From Micromonospora profundi (GTDB lineage Bacteria > Actinomycetota > Actinomycetes > Mycobacteriales > Micromonosporaceae), in assembly GCF_011927785.1 (NCBI RefSeq), contig NZ_JAATJK010000001.1, forward strand, positions 1,302,001 to 1,366,000: 64,000 nucleotides of DNA. The letters are read 5' to 3'. Shown piece by piece: positions 34,788 through 42,735 of this stretch. Under the pieces are notes generated by a model that saw only the letters and a program-made list of their open reading frames with translations, had not been told where the DNA came from and searched no databases. The position numbers and the translations under genes were made by a program. Every line of letters starts with the position of its first letter. Within the stretch, counting starts at the first letter, position 1.

Positions 34788-35624
34788 ATGGCCGTCGAAA
34801 CCACCACCCGGGCGAAGGTGCGTTGGGGCCTGCTCGACATCCTGGTGATCGTCTTCGCGCTGGTCCCGGTGCTGTGGATCGCGTCGCTGTCGTTCAAGAC
34901 GCCTGCCACTCTCACCGACGGGAAGTTCATCCCCCGCGAGTGGACGCTCGACAACTACAAGTCGATCTTCAACACCGACCAGTTCGTCCGGGCGCTGATC
35001 AACTCCATCGGTATCGCCCTGATCGCCACGCTGATCGCCGTGGTGCTCGGCGCGATGGCCGCGTACGCGATCAGTCGGCTGGATTTTCCCGGCAAGCGCC
35101 TGCTGGTCGGGGTGTCCCTGCTGATCGCGATGTTCCCGCAGGTGTCACTGGTGTCGCCGCTGTTCGAGATCGAGCGTCAGCTCGGCCTCTTCGACACCTG
35201 GCCCGGGCTGATCCTGCCGTACATCACCTTCGCGCTGCCGCTGGCGATCTACACGCTGTCGGCGTTCTTCAAGCAGATCCCGTGGGACCTGGAGAAGGCG
35301 GCGAAGATGGACGGCGCCACGCAGGCGCAGGCGTTCCGGCGCGTGATCGCCCCGCTGGCCGCGCCCGGCCTGTTCACCACGGCGATCCTGGTCTTCATCT
35401 TCTGCTGGAACGACTTCCTGTTCGCCATCACGCTGACCTCCACCGAACGCGCCCGTACGGTGCCGGTCGCCCTGTCGTTCTTCACCGGCGAGTCGCAGTT
35501 CGAGGACCCCACCGGGGCGATCTGCGCCGCCGCCGTGGTGATCACCGTTCCGATCATCCTGTTCGTTCTCTTCTTCCAGCGCCGCATCGTGTCCGGTCTG
35601 ACCTCCGGCGCAGTCAAGGGATAG
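34788..35624 (+). CDS. sugB: Trehalose ABC importer permease SugB
   Basis: This 278-residue MalG-type inner-membrane permease has the EAA loop [27 protein letters not shown] near residue 165 and the family C-terminus [13 protein letters not shown] 34788 begins one base after the sugA stop, indicating translational coupling. With SugA it forms the membrane channel of the LpqY-SugABC importer. Confidence 0.94.
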   Translation: MAVETTTRAKVRWGLLDILVIVFALVPVLWIASLSFKTPATLTDGKFIPREWTLDNYKSIFNTDQFVRALINSIGIALIATLIAVVLGAMAAYAISRLDFPGKRLLVGVSLLIAMFPQVSLVSPLFEIERQLGLFDTWPGLILPYITFALPLAIYTLSAFFKQIPWDLEKAAKMDGATQAQAFRRVIAPLAAPGLFTTAILVFIFCWNDFLFAITLTSTERARTVPVALSFFTGESQFEDPTGAICAAAVVITVPIILFVLFFQRRIVSGLTSGAVKG

Positions 35625-35634
35625 GTGGAAAGTC

Positions 35635-36843
35635 ATGGCTGACATCGTGCTCGACAAGGTGAGCAAGAGTTTCCCGGACGGGACCGTCGCCGTGCAGGAC
35701 GTCGACCTGGAGATCGCCGACGGCGAGTTCGTGATCCTGGTCGGCCCGTCTGGCTGCGGCAAGTCCACCACCCTCAACATGATCGCCGGGTTGGAGGACA
35801 TCAGCTCCGGTGAGCTGCGCATCGGCGGCCAACGGGTCAACGACAAGGCTCCCCGGGACCGGGACATCGCCATGGTGTTCCAGTCGTACGCGCTGTATCC
35901 GAACATGACGGTGCGGGAGAACATGGCCTTCCCGCTGCGGTTGGCCAAGCTCGACAAGGAGACCATCAACTCGAAGGTCGACGAGGCGGCGAAGGTGCTG
36001 GAGCTGACCTCGCTGCTGGACCGCAAGCCGGCCAACCTCTCCGGTGGCCAGCGGCAGCGGGTGGCGATGGGCCGGGCGATCGTACGCAAGCCCAAGGCGT
36101 TCCTGATGGACGAGCCGCTGTCCAACCTCGACGCCAAACTGCGGGTGCAGATGCGGACTGTGGTGTCCCGTCTGCAGAAGCAACTCGGCACCACCACCGT
36201 CTACGTCACCCACGACCAGACCGAGGCGATGACCCTAGGCGACCGCGTGGTGATCATGAGGGGTGGGGCGATCCAGCAGGTCGGCCCGCCGCAGGAGCTG
36301 TACGACCACCCGCGCAACCTGTTCGTGGCTGGCTTCATCGGCTCACCGTCGATGAACTTCCTGCACGCCGCCGTGCAGGACGGCGGGCTGCACACCGCGC
36401 TGGGCGACGTCCCACTCGGCGACCGGGTACGCCGCGAACTGGAGGCCGCCGACGCGCCCCGCGAGTTGATCCTCGGTATCCGTCCCGAGCACTTCGAGGA
36501 CGCCGAACTTGTCGACGACGACACCCGTCGCCGGGGCATCGAGTTCGAGGCGCCGGTGGACATCGTCGAGTCGATGGGCTCGGACAAGTACGTCTACTTC
36601 ACTGTCGAGGGCGAGAAGGCGAGCGCCGCCGAGCTGGAGGAGTTGGCCGCCGAGGCCGGCGCGTCCGACTTCGCCGGCGCTGGCGGCAACCTGGTGACCC
36701 GGCTGTCCGCGGAGTCACCGGTCACCGAGGGGGAGTCGCGCCGGGTCTGGTTCAACCTGGAGAAGATCCACCTGTTCGATCCGTCCAACGGTCGCAACCT
36801 CACGTTGCACGAGGGCCGGGCGGCCGGCGCGCTCGCCGACTGA
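35635..36843 (+). CDS. sugC: Trehalose ABC importer ATPase SugC (UgpC/MsmX family)
   Basis: This 402-residue cytoplasmic ATPase begins MADIVLDKVSKSFPDGTVAV, very close to mycobacterial SugC. Walker A is GPSGCGKST, the Q-loop MVFQSYALYP, the signature LSGGQRQRVAMGRA, Walker B FLMDEPLSNLD, and the H-loop His is in VTHDQTEAMTL. A C-terminal OB-type regulatory domain follows from about 240 (GIRPEHFED, FEAPVDIVESMGSDKYVYF). It drives SugAB. It is the only importer ATPase in the window, so it might also energise the sugar permeases at 387 and 11306, which have none nearby. Confidence 0.94.
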   Translation: MADIVLDKVSKSFPDGTVAVQDVDLEIADGEFVILVGPSGCGKSTTLNMIAGLEDISSGELRIGGQRVNDKAPRDRDIAMVFQSYALYPNMTVRENMAFPLRLAKLDKETINSKVDEAAKVLELTSLLDRKPANLSGGQRQRVAMGRAIVRKPKAFLMDEPLSNLDAKLRVQMRTVVSRLQKQLGTTTVYVTHDQTEAMTLGDRVVIMRGGAIQQVGPPQELYDHPRNLFVAGFIGSPSMNFLHAAVQDGGLHTALGDVPLGDRVRRELEAADAPRELILGIRPEHFEDAELVDDDTRRRGIEFEAPVDIVESMGSDKYVYFTVEGEKASAAELEELAAEAGASDFAGAGGNLVTRLSAESPVTEGESRRVWFNLEKIHLFDPSNGRNLTLHEGRAAGALAD

Positions 36844-36856
36844 CAGCGTCCATCGT

Positions 36857-36890
36857 GACGGGGCCGACGGGGAGACCCGCCGGCCCTGTC
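36857..36890 (+). terminator. Hairpin after sugC
   Basis: GACGGGGCCGACGGG (36857-36871) pairs with 36876-36890 across a GAGA loop, with one mismatch and one G-U pair. It ends the lpqY-sugABC unit 13 bp after the sugC stop. malQ, 66 bp further on, is therefore probably read partly from its own promoter. Confidence 0.65.
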
Positions 36891-36956
36891 CTGTCCTGCG
36901 TGGAGCGTCCGACCGTGGCAAGGTGGTCGCAGGTCGCGTCGTGAGGCGGGGGACGG

Positions 36957-38999
36957 ATGAATCGACGACTGGCCGCGCTGGCCAACGCGCACGGGGTGTC
37001 CACCTGGTACGAGGACTGGCGGCACCGCCGCGTCGAGGTCGCGCCGGAGACAGTGGTGGGCGTGCTCGGCCTTCTCGGGGTGGACGCCACCAGCCCGGCA
37101 GCGGTGGCCGACGCGCTCGCCGCCGCCCGCGCTGTCGACGGTGCCGCCCTGCCGGCGACCGTGGTGCTGGCCCACGGCACCTCCCGGCCACTTCCCGGCC
37201 CGGGTGTGGTGAGCCTGGAGGACGGTGGTCGCCGCGCGGTCGACGGTGAGCTGCCGGGCGACCTGCCGCTGGGCTGGCACCGGCTGGCCTGCGCTGGCCG
37301 GGACGTGACGCTCGTCGTGGTGCCCCGCCGGCTGCCCGTGCCGCCGCGCACCTGGGGCTGGATGCTCCAGCTCTACGCGCTCAGTTCGCAGCGGTCGTGG
37401 GGCATGGGCGACTTCGGCGACCTCGCCGAGTTCACCGGCTGGGCCGGCGACAACGGCGCCGGGCTGGTGCTGCTCAACCCTCTGCACGCGGTCGGCCCGG
37501 CACATCCGGTGGCCACCTCACCGTACTCACCGGCCAGCCGGCGCTTCGTCAACCCGCTCTACCTGCGGGTCAGCGACACCGCCGCGTACCGGGCGGCTGA
37601 CCCGGCGACCCGTGCCGTTGTCGACGCGCTGCGCCCCGACCGTGGCGATCTGATCGACTACGACGAGGTGTGGGCCGCCAAGCGGCACGCCCTGGAGCTG
37701 CTGTACCCGTACGCCCAGCGGGCGGACCTCGCCGCGGACCCGGCGCTTACCACCTTCGCCACCTGGTGCGCGCTCGCCGAGCGGCACGGCAACGACTGGC
37801 GGGCGTGGCCCGCGGAGCTGCACCACCCCGACGCGCCCGCGGTCGCCGAGCAGCGCCGGCAGCTCGCCGACCGGGTGGCCCTGCACGCCTGGCTGCAACA
37901 CCTCTGCGACGAGCAACTCGACGCCGTCACGGCGGCGGCCCGCGCGGCGGGGATGCCAGTCGGCGTCGTGCACGACCTGGCCGTCGGCATCGACCCGGGC
38001 GGCGCGGACGGCTGGCAACTCGCCGACGTGCTGGCGCAGGGCGTGCGGGTCGGCGCCCCACCGGACGACTTCAACCAGCTCGGCCAGGACTGGGGGCTCG
38101 CCGCGTGGCGGCCGGACCGGCTTGCCGAGACCGGGTACGCGGCGTACCGCGACATGCTGCGGCGGACCCTGCGGCACGCCGACGGCCTGCGTGTCGACCA
38201 CGTCGCCGGGCTGTGGCGACTGTGGTGGGTCCCACCGGGCGCCGGTGCCGCCGAGGGCACCTACGTGCGCTACGACGCGGAGGCGATGCTCGGCATCCTC
38301 GCGCTGGAGGCGCACCGGGCCGGCGCGGTGGTGGTCGGTGAGGATCTCGGCACCGTCCAACCCGCCGTGACACGGGGGCTGCGGGGGCGCAACATGCTCG
38401 GCTCGACGGTGCTGTGGTTCGCCCGCGACGACGACGGCGACTTCGTCAGGCCGTCGCGCTGGCCACGCAACGCGCTGGCCACGATCTCCACCCACGACCT
38501 GCCGACCGCGCCAGGCTTCCTGACCGGCGAGCACGTCCGGGTACGCGACGAGTTGAAGCTGCTCGGCACCGACGTGGCTGTGGAACGGGCCCGGGCCGCC
38601 ACCGACCGGGATCGGCTGGTGGCGATGCTGCGCGACGAAGCGCTGCTGCCGTCGCCGGTCGAGTCGGCCGACCCGGCGTCGACCGATGGGCCGGCCCGAC
38701 CCGACGACGGCGACGTGGTGGTCGCGATGCACGCCGCGCTCGCGGCCAGCCCGGCCCGCCTGCTCGGCGTCTCGCTCTACGACGTGCTGGGCGAGGTGCG
38801 CCAACCCAACATGCCGGGCACTGTGGACGAGTATCCGAACTGGCGGCTGCCGCTGCCGGCCACCGTGGCGCAGATCCGCGAGGATCCCCGGGTTGCCCGG
38901 GTCGCCGATCTGCTCACCGCTGCCCGCCCGCGCTCGGGTTCCGCGCGGTCGGCCGCCGTGCAGCCGGCCACCGGGTCGGCGCGTCCCGCCGACGACTGA
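36957..38999 (+). CDS. malQ: 4-alpha-glucanotransferase MalQ
   Basis: This 680-residue GH77 enzyme transfers alpha-1,4-glucan segments between maltodextrins in the cytoplasm. An N-terminal beta-sandwich extension of about 130 residues, as in actinobacterial MalQ, is followed by the catalytic barrel. The nucleophile Asp lies in GLRVDHVAGL (near 410), the acid/base Glu in VVVGEDLGTV (near 460) and the transition-state Asp in STHDLPT (near 510). The C-terminus ends in a Ser/Ala/Arg-rich tail. ATG 36957 is preceded by a purine stretch (GAGGCGGGGGACGG). It sits downstream of the trehalose importer and links to the glycogen enzymes at 20558-26721. Confidence 0.93.
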   Translation: MNRRLAALANAHGVSTWYEDWRHRRVEVAPETVVGVLGLLGVDATSPAAVADALAAARAVDGAALPATVVLAHGTSRPLPGPGVVSLEDGGRRAVDGELPGDLPLGWHRLACAGRDVTLVVVPRRLPVPPRTWGWMLQLYALSSQRSWGMGDFGDLAEFTGWAGDNGAGLVLLNPLHAVGPAHPVATSPYSPASRRFVNPLYLRVSDTAAYRAADPATRAVVDALRPDRGDLIDYDEVWAAKRHALELLYPYAQRADLAADPALTTFATWCALAERHGNDWRAWPAELHHPDAPAVAEQRRQLADRVALHAWLQHLCDEQLDAVTAAARAAGMPVGVVHDLAVGIDPGGADGWQLADVLAQGVRVGAPPDDFNQLGQDWGLAAWRPDRLAETGYAAYRDMLRRTLRHADGLRVDHVAGLWRLWWVPPGAGAAEGTYVRYDAEAMLGILALEAHRAGAVVVGEDLGTVQPAVTRGLRGRNMLGSTVLWFARDDDGDFVRPSRWPRNALATISTHDLPTAPGFLTGEHVRVRDELKLLGTDVAVERARAATDRDRLVAMLRDEALLPSPVESADPASTDGPARPDDGDVVVAMHAALAASPARLLGVSLYDVLGEVRQPNMPGTVDEYPNWRLPLPATVAQIREDPRVARVADLLTAARPRSGSARSAAVQPATGSARPADD

Positions 39000-39056
39000 C
39001 GCCTCATCCGGGTGCCCGGTCGGTGGTGACGCTGGCCGGGCGCTCGCGGCGAGCGG

Positions 39057-40193
39057 TCACGTACGCCAGTCGAAGCGGGGAGGCAGACCGAGGAAGTCCG
39101 CGTACCGCCCGAGAGCCCGCTCCACGCCTGCCCGGGCGGCGGCGTCGAGCGTCGCCAGCGGCTGGATCGTCACGGTCACCGCGGTCCGGCCGATCTTGCG
39201 TTTCCACACGCCGACCACCCGGCCGGCGCGGACCACTGTGGCCTGGAAGATGCCGTTGTTGCCCGGCACCACTGCCGGCTGGTGCGCGGGGTCGAGCATC
39301 AGCGTGCGGTCCCGGTAGCCGAGCAGGTACTCGTCGAAGCCCGGCAACACGAGCACGTCGTCAAGCGACGAGCCTGCCTCGTCGGCTGCCACCGGGCCGG
39401 CCAGCGCGGCGTCGACGAGCGCCGCGTCCACGTGCATCGGCTCGCCGTCGACGCGTACCGTGCTCAGACCTTCGGCGGCGGCCAGGCCGCGCCGCGCGTC
39501 GGTGAGTGTGAGGCCGCTCCAGCCGGCGAACTCGCGGGCCGTGACCGGGCCGTGCCCGCGCACGTAGCGGTGGGCGAGCATCGCCAGCGCCTCGTCCCGC
39601 TCGGGCCGTCGTGGCGCCGGTGCCCACTCGTCGAGCAGCGCGAACGTCTGCTCGGTGCCGACGTTCGGTGCCACGCAGGTCACCCCGCGCACGCTCGAAT
39701 ACCAGAGCAGGTGGTAACCCCGCTGGCCGTCGGTCGCCACCCCTGCCGCGCGGAGGGTCGCCAGGCACTGTGCCCGGGTGAGTCGGCCGCCGCCGGCCAG
39801 CGCGGCGCCCAGGACGTCCACGGCCCGCTCCGCGTCGTCGTCGGTGAGCCCCAGGCGGGCTCGACGGGTCGCCAGGCCAGCCAGCGAGCGGACGCCGGTG
39901 AGCTCCAGCATCCAGCGGGCGTCGGCGGGCGGGACGAGGTGCACGGTGCCGCGCATCGGCCAGGTGCGCAGGGCTTCGCGACGCTCCAACGCCGCCTGCA
40001 CGTCGGCCATGCTCCGGCCGGGCAGCCGCGCCCCCAGCGACCAGAGCCCGCTGGCCAGATCCTGTGCCTGCATCGCGCCGAACCACTCGACCACAGCGGC
40101 GACGCTCCCGGGGCGGGTGCTCGGATGCGGGCGCAGCAGCAGGCTTGTCATCCGTAGCGCCAGCGCGTCGGCCGCGCCGAGGTCAGCATTCAT
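39057..40193 (-). CDS. Winged-helix DNA-binding protein, AlkZ-like (HTH_42) family
   Basis: This 378-residue protein has the layout of the AlkZ/YcaQ DNA glycosylase family: consecutive winged-helix domains and a beta-rich C-terminal part. WFGAMQAQDLASGLWSLGARL near residue 40 carries the QxQ motif typical of AlkZ-type glycosylases (YcaQ types have QxD). TWPMRGTVHLV near 80 and LPGFDEYLLGYRDR near 280 are also typical. AlkZ unhooks azinomycin-type interstrand crosslinks and YcaQ repairs nitrogen-mustard adducts. Whether this member is catalytic is unproven. No biosynthetic cluster is adjacent. The ATG is at 40193. Confidence 0.85.
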   Translation of the reverse strand: MNADLGAADALALRMTSLLLRPHPSTRPGSVAAVVEWFGAMQAQDLASGLWSLGARLPGRSMADVQAALERREALRTWPMRGTVHLVPPADARWMLELTGVRSLAGLATRRARLGLTDDDAERAVDVLGAALAGGGRLTRAQCLATLRAAGVATDGQRGYHLLWYSSVRGVTCVAPNVGTEQTFALLDEWAPAPRRPERDEALAMLAHRYVRGHGPVTAREFAGWSGLTLTDARRGLAAAEGLSTVRVDGEPMHVDAALVDAALAGPVAADEAGSSLDDVLVLPGFDEYLLGYRDRTLMLDPAHQPAVVPGNNGIFQATVVRAGRVVGVWKRKIGRTAVTVTIQPLATLDAAARAGVERALGRYADFLGLPPRFDWRT

Positions 40194-40314
40194 GGCACCC
40201 TTCCCGGTCGTCGTCGCGCAGCCTAGGCTCGCCGTACGACAGCAGGCTTAACGGTCGCCGGAGTGGGAATGCGCCGCCGGAAGTACGCGTACCGCGCGTA
40301 CGGAAGGGAGTGCC

Positions 40315-40707
40315 ATGACTGCCGCAAGCGAGCCGGCACGGGGCGCCGGTGAACCGGCCGGGTCCCGGACCCATCGGGCGTCCGTCAACGCCAAGACCAG
40401 CGCGGCCGCCACCTTCGCCCTCGTCTTCGGCGTGGCTGGCCTGCTCAGCGTGCTGACCGCGATCCTCGCCTGGATCGGGCTGATCCTCGGCATCATCGGC
40501 GTCATCCTCGGCATCTTCGGGCTGAAGATGAGCCGGCGGCCCGGAGTGACCGGCCGTGGGGTGGCCATCGGCGGCCTCGTGCTGAGCATCCTGGCCGTGC
40601 TGATCGGCTTGGGTCTGGCCGCTGGCATCACCACCTTCGTCAACAACGACAGCGCGGTGGACCGCCTCCAGCAGCAGGTCGACGACCTGCGCGACAAGCT
40701 CGACTGA
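40315..40707 (+). CDS. Small membrane protein, DUF4190-like
   Basis: This 130-residue protein has a soluble N-terminus of about 30 residues and two or three hydrophobic segments (FALVFGVAGLLSVLTAILAW, GLILGIIGVILGIFGL, AIGGLVLSILAVLIGLGLA). A short C-terminal amphipathic helix (AVDRLQQQVDDLRDKLD) looks coiled-coil forming. Gly-rich helices with the small loop KMSRRPGVTGRG match DUF4190-type proteins. The function is unknown. ATG 40315 follows GGAAGGGAG. It is divergent from the AlkZ-like gene, 121 bp apart. Confidence 0.87.
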   Translation: MTAASEPARGAGEPAGSRTHRASVNAKTSAAATFALVFGVAGLLSVLTAILAWIGLILGIIGVILGIFGLKMSRRPGVTGRGVAIGGLVLSILAVLIGLGLAAGITTFVNNDSAVDRLQQQVDDLRDKLD

Positions 40708-40783
40708 CGGCACGTCGAGGCACGCGCACCGGGTGGCCGGCCGAACGGGATGACTGAACGGCCGCCACAGTAGGGTGGTCGGC

Positions 40784-41542
40784 GTGCTCCGCCAGGTCAC
40801 CGCGATCCGTTACGTCACCCCGCTGCGCGAGGGTGGCTCGCTTCCGGGCGTGGTGGAGGCCGACGACCTCGGCACGTACGTGGCGAAGTTCCGGGGCGCC
40901 GGGCAGGGGCCGAAGGCGCTCGTCGCCGAGGTGATCTGCGGCGAGCTGGCCCGCCGGTTGGAGCTGCGGGTGCCGTCACTCGTGGTCCTGGACGTCGACC
41001 CGGTGATCGGGCGGGCCGAGCCCGACCAGGAGGTGCAGGAGCTGCTCCGCAACAGCGGCGGCGCCAACCTGGGGATGGACTTCCTGCCGGCGGCGCTGGG
41101 CTTCGACCCGGTCGCGCACCCCGTGGACCCGACGATGGCGTCCCGGGTGCTCTGGTTCGACGCGTACGTGCAGAACGTCGACCGGAGCTGGCGCAACCCG
41201 AACCTGCTGATCTGGCACCGGGACCTGTGGCTGATCGACCATGGCGCTGCCCTGTACTTCCACCACAACTGGCCCCGCGCCGAAGCCGCGGTGCATCGGC
41301 CCTACCGGGCCGAGGATCACGTGCTGGCGCCGTACGCCGACCGGATGGCCGAAGCCGACGCCGAGTTGGCGCCCCGGATCACCCCGGAGCTGCTCGCCGA
41401 GGTGCTGGCGCTGGTGCCCCCGGAGTGGCTGACCGCTGCCGACTTCGACTCGGCCGACGCGGCCCGGGAGGCGTACGTGGCGCACCTGTCGCAGCGGGTC
41501 GCCCGGTCGGTGGACTGGCTACCGGCGGGGGACGCCGCGTGA
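40784..41542 (+). CDS. HipA-like kinase family protein
   Basis: This 252-residue protein belongs to the compact HipA_2-type family. YVAKFRGAGQGPKALVAEVICGELARRL near residue 30 is the ATP-lysine region, and FDAYVQNVDRSWRNPNLLIWHRDLWLIDHGAALYF near 130 carries the catalytic (NxDR.xxNPN) and metal (DHG) motifs. It lacks the N-terminal domain of the HipA toxin. It is paired with a DUF3037 protein through a GTGA overlap, a common association. Whether the pair acts as a toxin-antitoxin system is unknown; no HipB-like regulator is present. GTG 40784 is favoured by AGGGTGG upstream. Confidence 0.87.
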   Translation: MLRQVTAIRYVTPLREGGSLPGVVEADDLGTYVAKFRGAGQGPKALVAEVICGELARRLELRVPSLVVLDVDPVIGRAEPDQEVQELLRNSGGANLGMDFLPAALGFDPVAHPVDPTMASRVLWFDAYVQNVDRSWRNPNLLIWHRDLWLIDHGAALYFHHNWPRAEAAVHRPYRAEDHVLAPYADRMAEADAELAPRITPELLAEVLALVPPEWLTAADFDSADAAREAYVAHLSQRVARSVDWLPAGDAA

Positions 41543-41907
41543 GACACCCCTTCGAGTACGCCATCATCCGGCTGGTGCCCCGCATCGAGCGCGGCGAGCA
41601 GATCAACGTCGGTGTGCTGCTCTACTGCCAGCAGCGCGACTTCCTGGCCGCGCGGACACACCTGGATGCCGACCGGGTCCGCGCGCTGGCCCCCGACGTC
41701 GACCTGCCGGCCGTGGCAGCGGTCCTCGATTCCTGGGACCGGACCTGCGCCGGTGACGGACCGGCGACCCGGATGCGGCTCGGTGAACGGTTCCACTGGC
41801 TGGCAGCACCGCGCAGCACGATGATCCAGGCCGGCCCGGTGCACACCGGGCTCACTGCCGACCCGGCGGCCGAGGTGGACCGGCTGATGGCGGCGCTGGT
41901 CCGCTGA
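41539..41907 (+). CDS. DUF3037 protein paired with HipA-like kinase
   Basis: This 122-residue protein begins RHPFEYAIIRLVPRIERGEQINVGVLLYC, the signature of DUF3037. Its GTG start overlaps the HipA-like stop (GTGA), which fixes it; a longer open frame upstream is antisense-like shadow in the kinase gene. The family has no established activity, but it regularly sits next to HipA-like kinases, so it may be a substrate or a regulator. Confidence 0.88.
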   Translation: MRHPFEYAIIRLVPRIERGEQINVGVLLYCQQRDFLAARTHLDADRVRALAPDVDLPAVAAVLDSWDRTCAGDGPATRMRLGERFHWLAAPRSTMIQAGPVHTGLTADPAAEVDRLMAALVR

Positions 41908-42027
41908 CGGCGTGACCACGGGCCCTCTGACGAGCGCCAGAACAGCCCTGCAGCCCGGCTGTCGTTTGTCGTGCGATCGGGAGGGTAGTCGCGAGAGCTT
42001 GAGCCGAATCAAGAGGGGACACGACTT

Positions 42028-42645
42028 ATGGCTGCTCAGACCAAGGTGGCGGTGATCTACTACAGCGCCACAGGCATCACGTACCAGATGGCGCAGGCCG
42101 TCTGCGAGGCCGCGGGCGAAGCCGGCGCCGACGTACGCCTCCGCAAGGTGCGGGAGTTGGCGCCGGACGAGGCGATCCGCTCCAACTCCGGTTGGCAGGC
42201 GCATCACCTGGAGACCCAGGACGTCCCCGAGGCGATGGTCGACGACCTGTCCTGGGCCGACGTGGTGATCATGGGTGCGCCGACCCGGTACGGCATGGTC
42301 GCCGCCCAGCTGAAGCAGTTCATCGACACCACAGGCCCGCTCTGGGCCAAGGGCGCGCTGGCCAACAAGGTCTATTCCGCGTTCACCTCGACGGCGACCT
42401 TGCACGGCGGGCAGGAGACCACGCTTACCGCGCTCTTCAACGTCTTCTACCACTGGGGCGGGATCGTGGTCACCCCCGGCTACACCGACTCCAGCCAGTT
42501 CATCGCCGGCAACCCGTACGGGGCCTCACACGTCAGCAACAACGGTGAGATCGCCCCGGACGCCGTGGCGCTTGGCGCCTGCGCCCTCACCGCCCGCCGG
42601 GCCGTGCTGATCGGTGCCGCGCTGAAGCAGGGCATGGCCGGCTGA
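42028..42645 (+). CDS. wrbA: NAD(P)H:quinone oxidoreductase, WrbA type
   Basis: This 205-residue flavodoxin-fold protein has the phosphate-binding loop YYSATGITYQMAQ near residue 12. The motifs GAPTRYGMVAAQLKQFID (near 92) and STATLHGGQETT (near 125), and PYGASHVS, are diagnostic of WrbA. It makes two-electron reductions of quinones with FMN and protects against redox cycling. ATG 42028 follows AGAGGGGAC. The gene is monocistronic and ends at a strong 17-bp hairpin shared with the convergent anthranilate synthase gene. Confidence 0.94.
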   Translation: MAAQTKVAVIYYSATGITYQMAQAVCEAAGEAGADVRLRKVRELAPDEAIRSNSGWQAHHLETQDVPEAMVDDLSWADVVIMGAPTRYGMVAAQLKQFIDTTGPLWAKGALANKVYSAFTSTATLHGGQETTLTALFNVFYHWGGIVVTPGYTDSSQFIAGNPYGASHVSNNGEIAPDAVALGACALTARRAVLIGAALKQGMAG

Positions 42646-42681
42646 CCCGCAGCCGCACCGGACCTCCGATACGCCTGGGTA

Positions 42682-42724
42682 CCGGTGGCGCGGGCGGGGG
42701 CTCTCGGCCCGCCCGCGCCACCGG
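42682..42724. terminator. 17-bp perfect hairpin, bidirectional terminator
   Basis: CCGGTGGCGCGGGCGGG (42682-42698) pairs exactly with 42708-42724 across a 9-base loop. It lies between the wrbA stop (plus, 42645) and the anthranilate synthase stop (minus, 42736), so it can end both transcripts. Confidence 0.85.
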
Positions 42725-42735
42725 CCACACCAGCC

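Noticed and set aside
31358..34954. 1198-codon minus-strand open frame across lpqY and sugA
   Set aside because: Only the part from 32062 downstream encodes a recognisable (VOC) protein; the rest is antisense to lpqY-sugA and of low-complexity composition.
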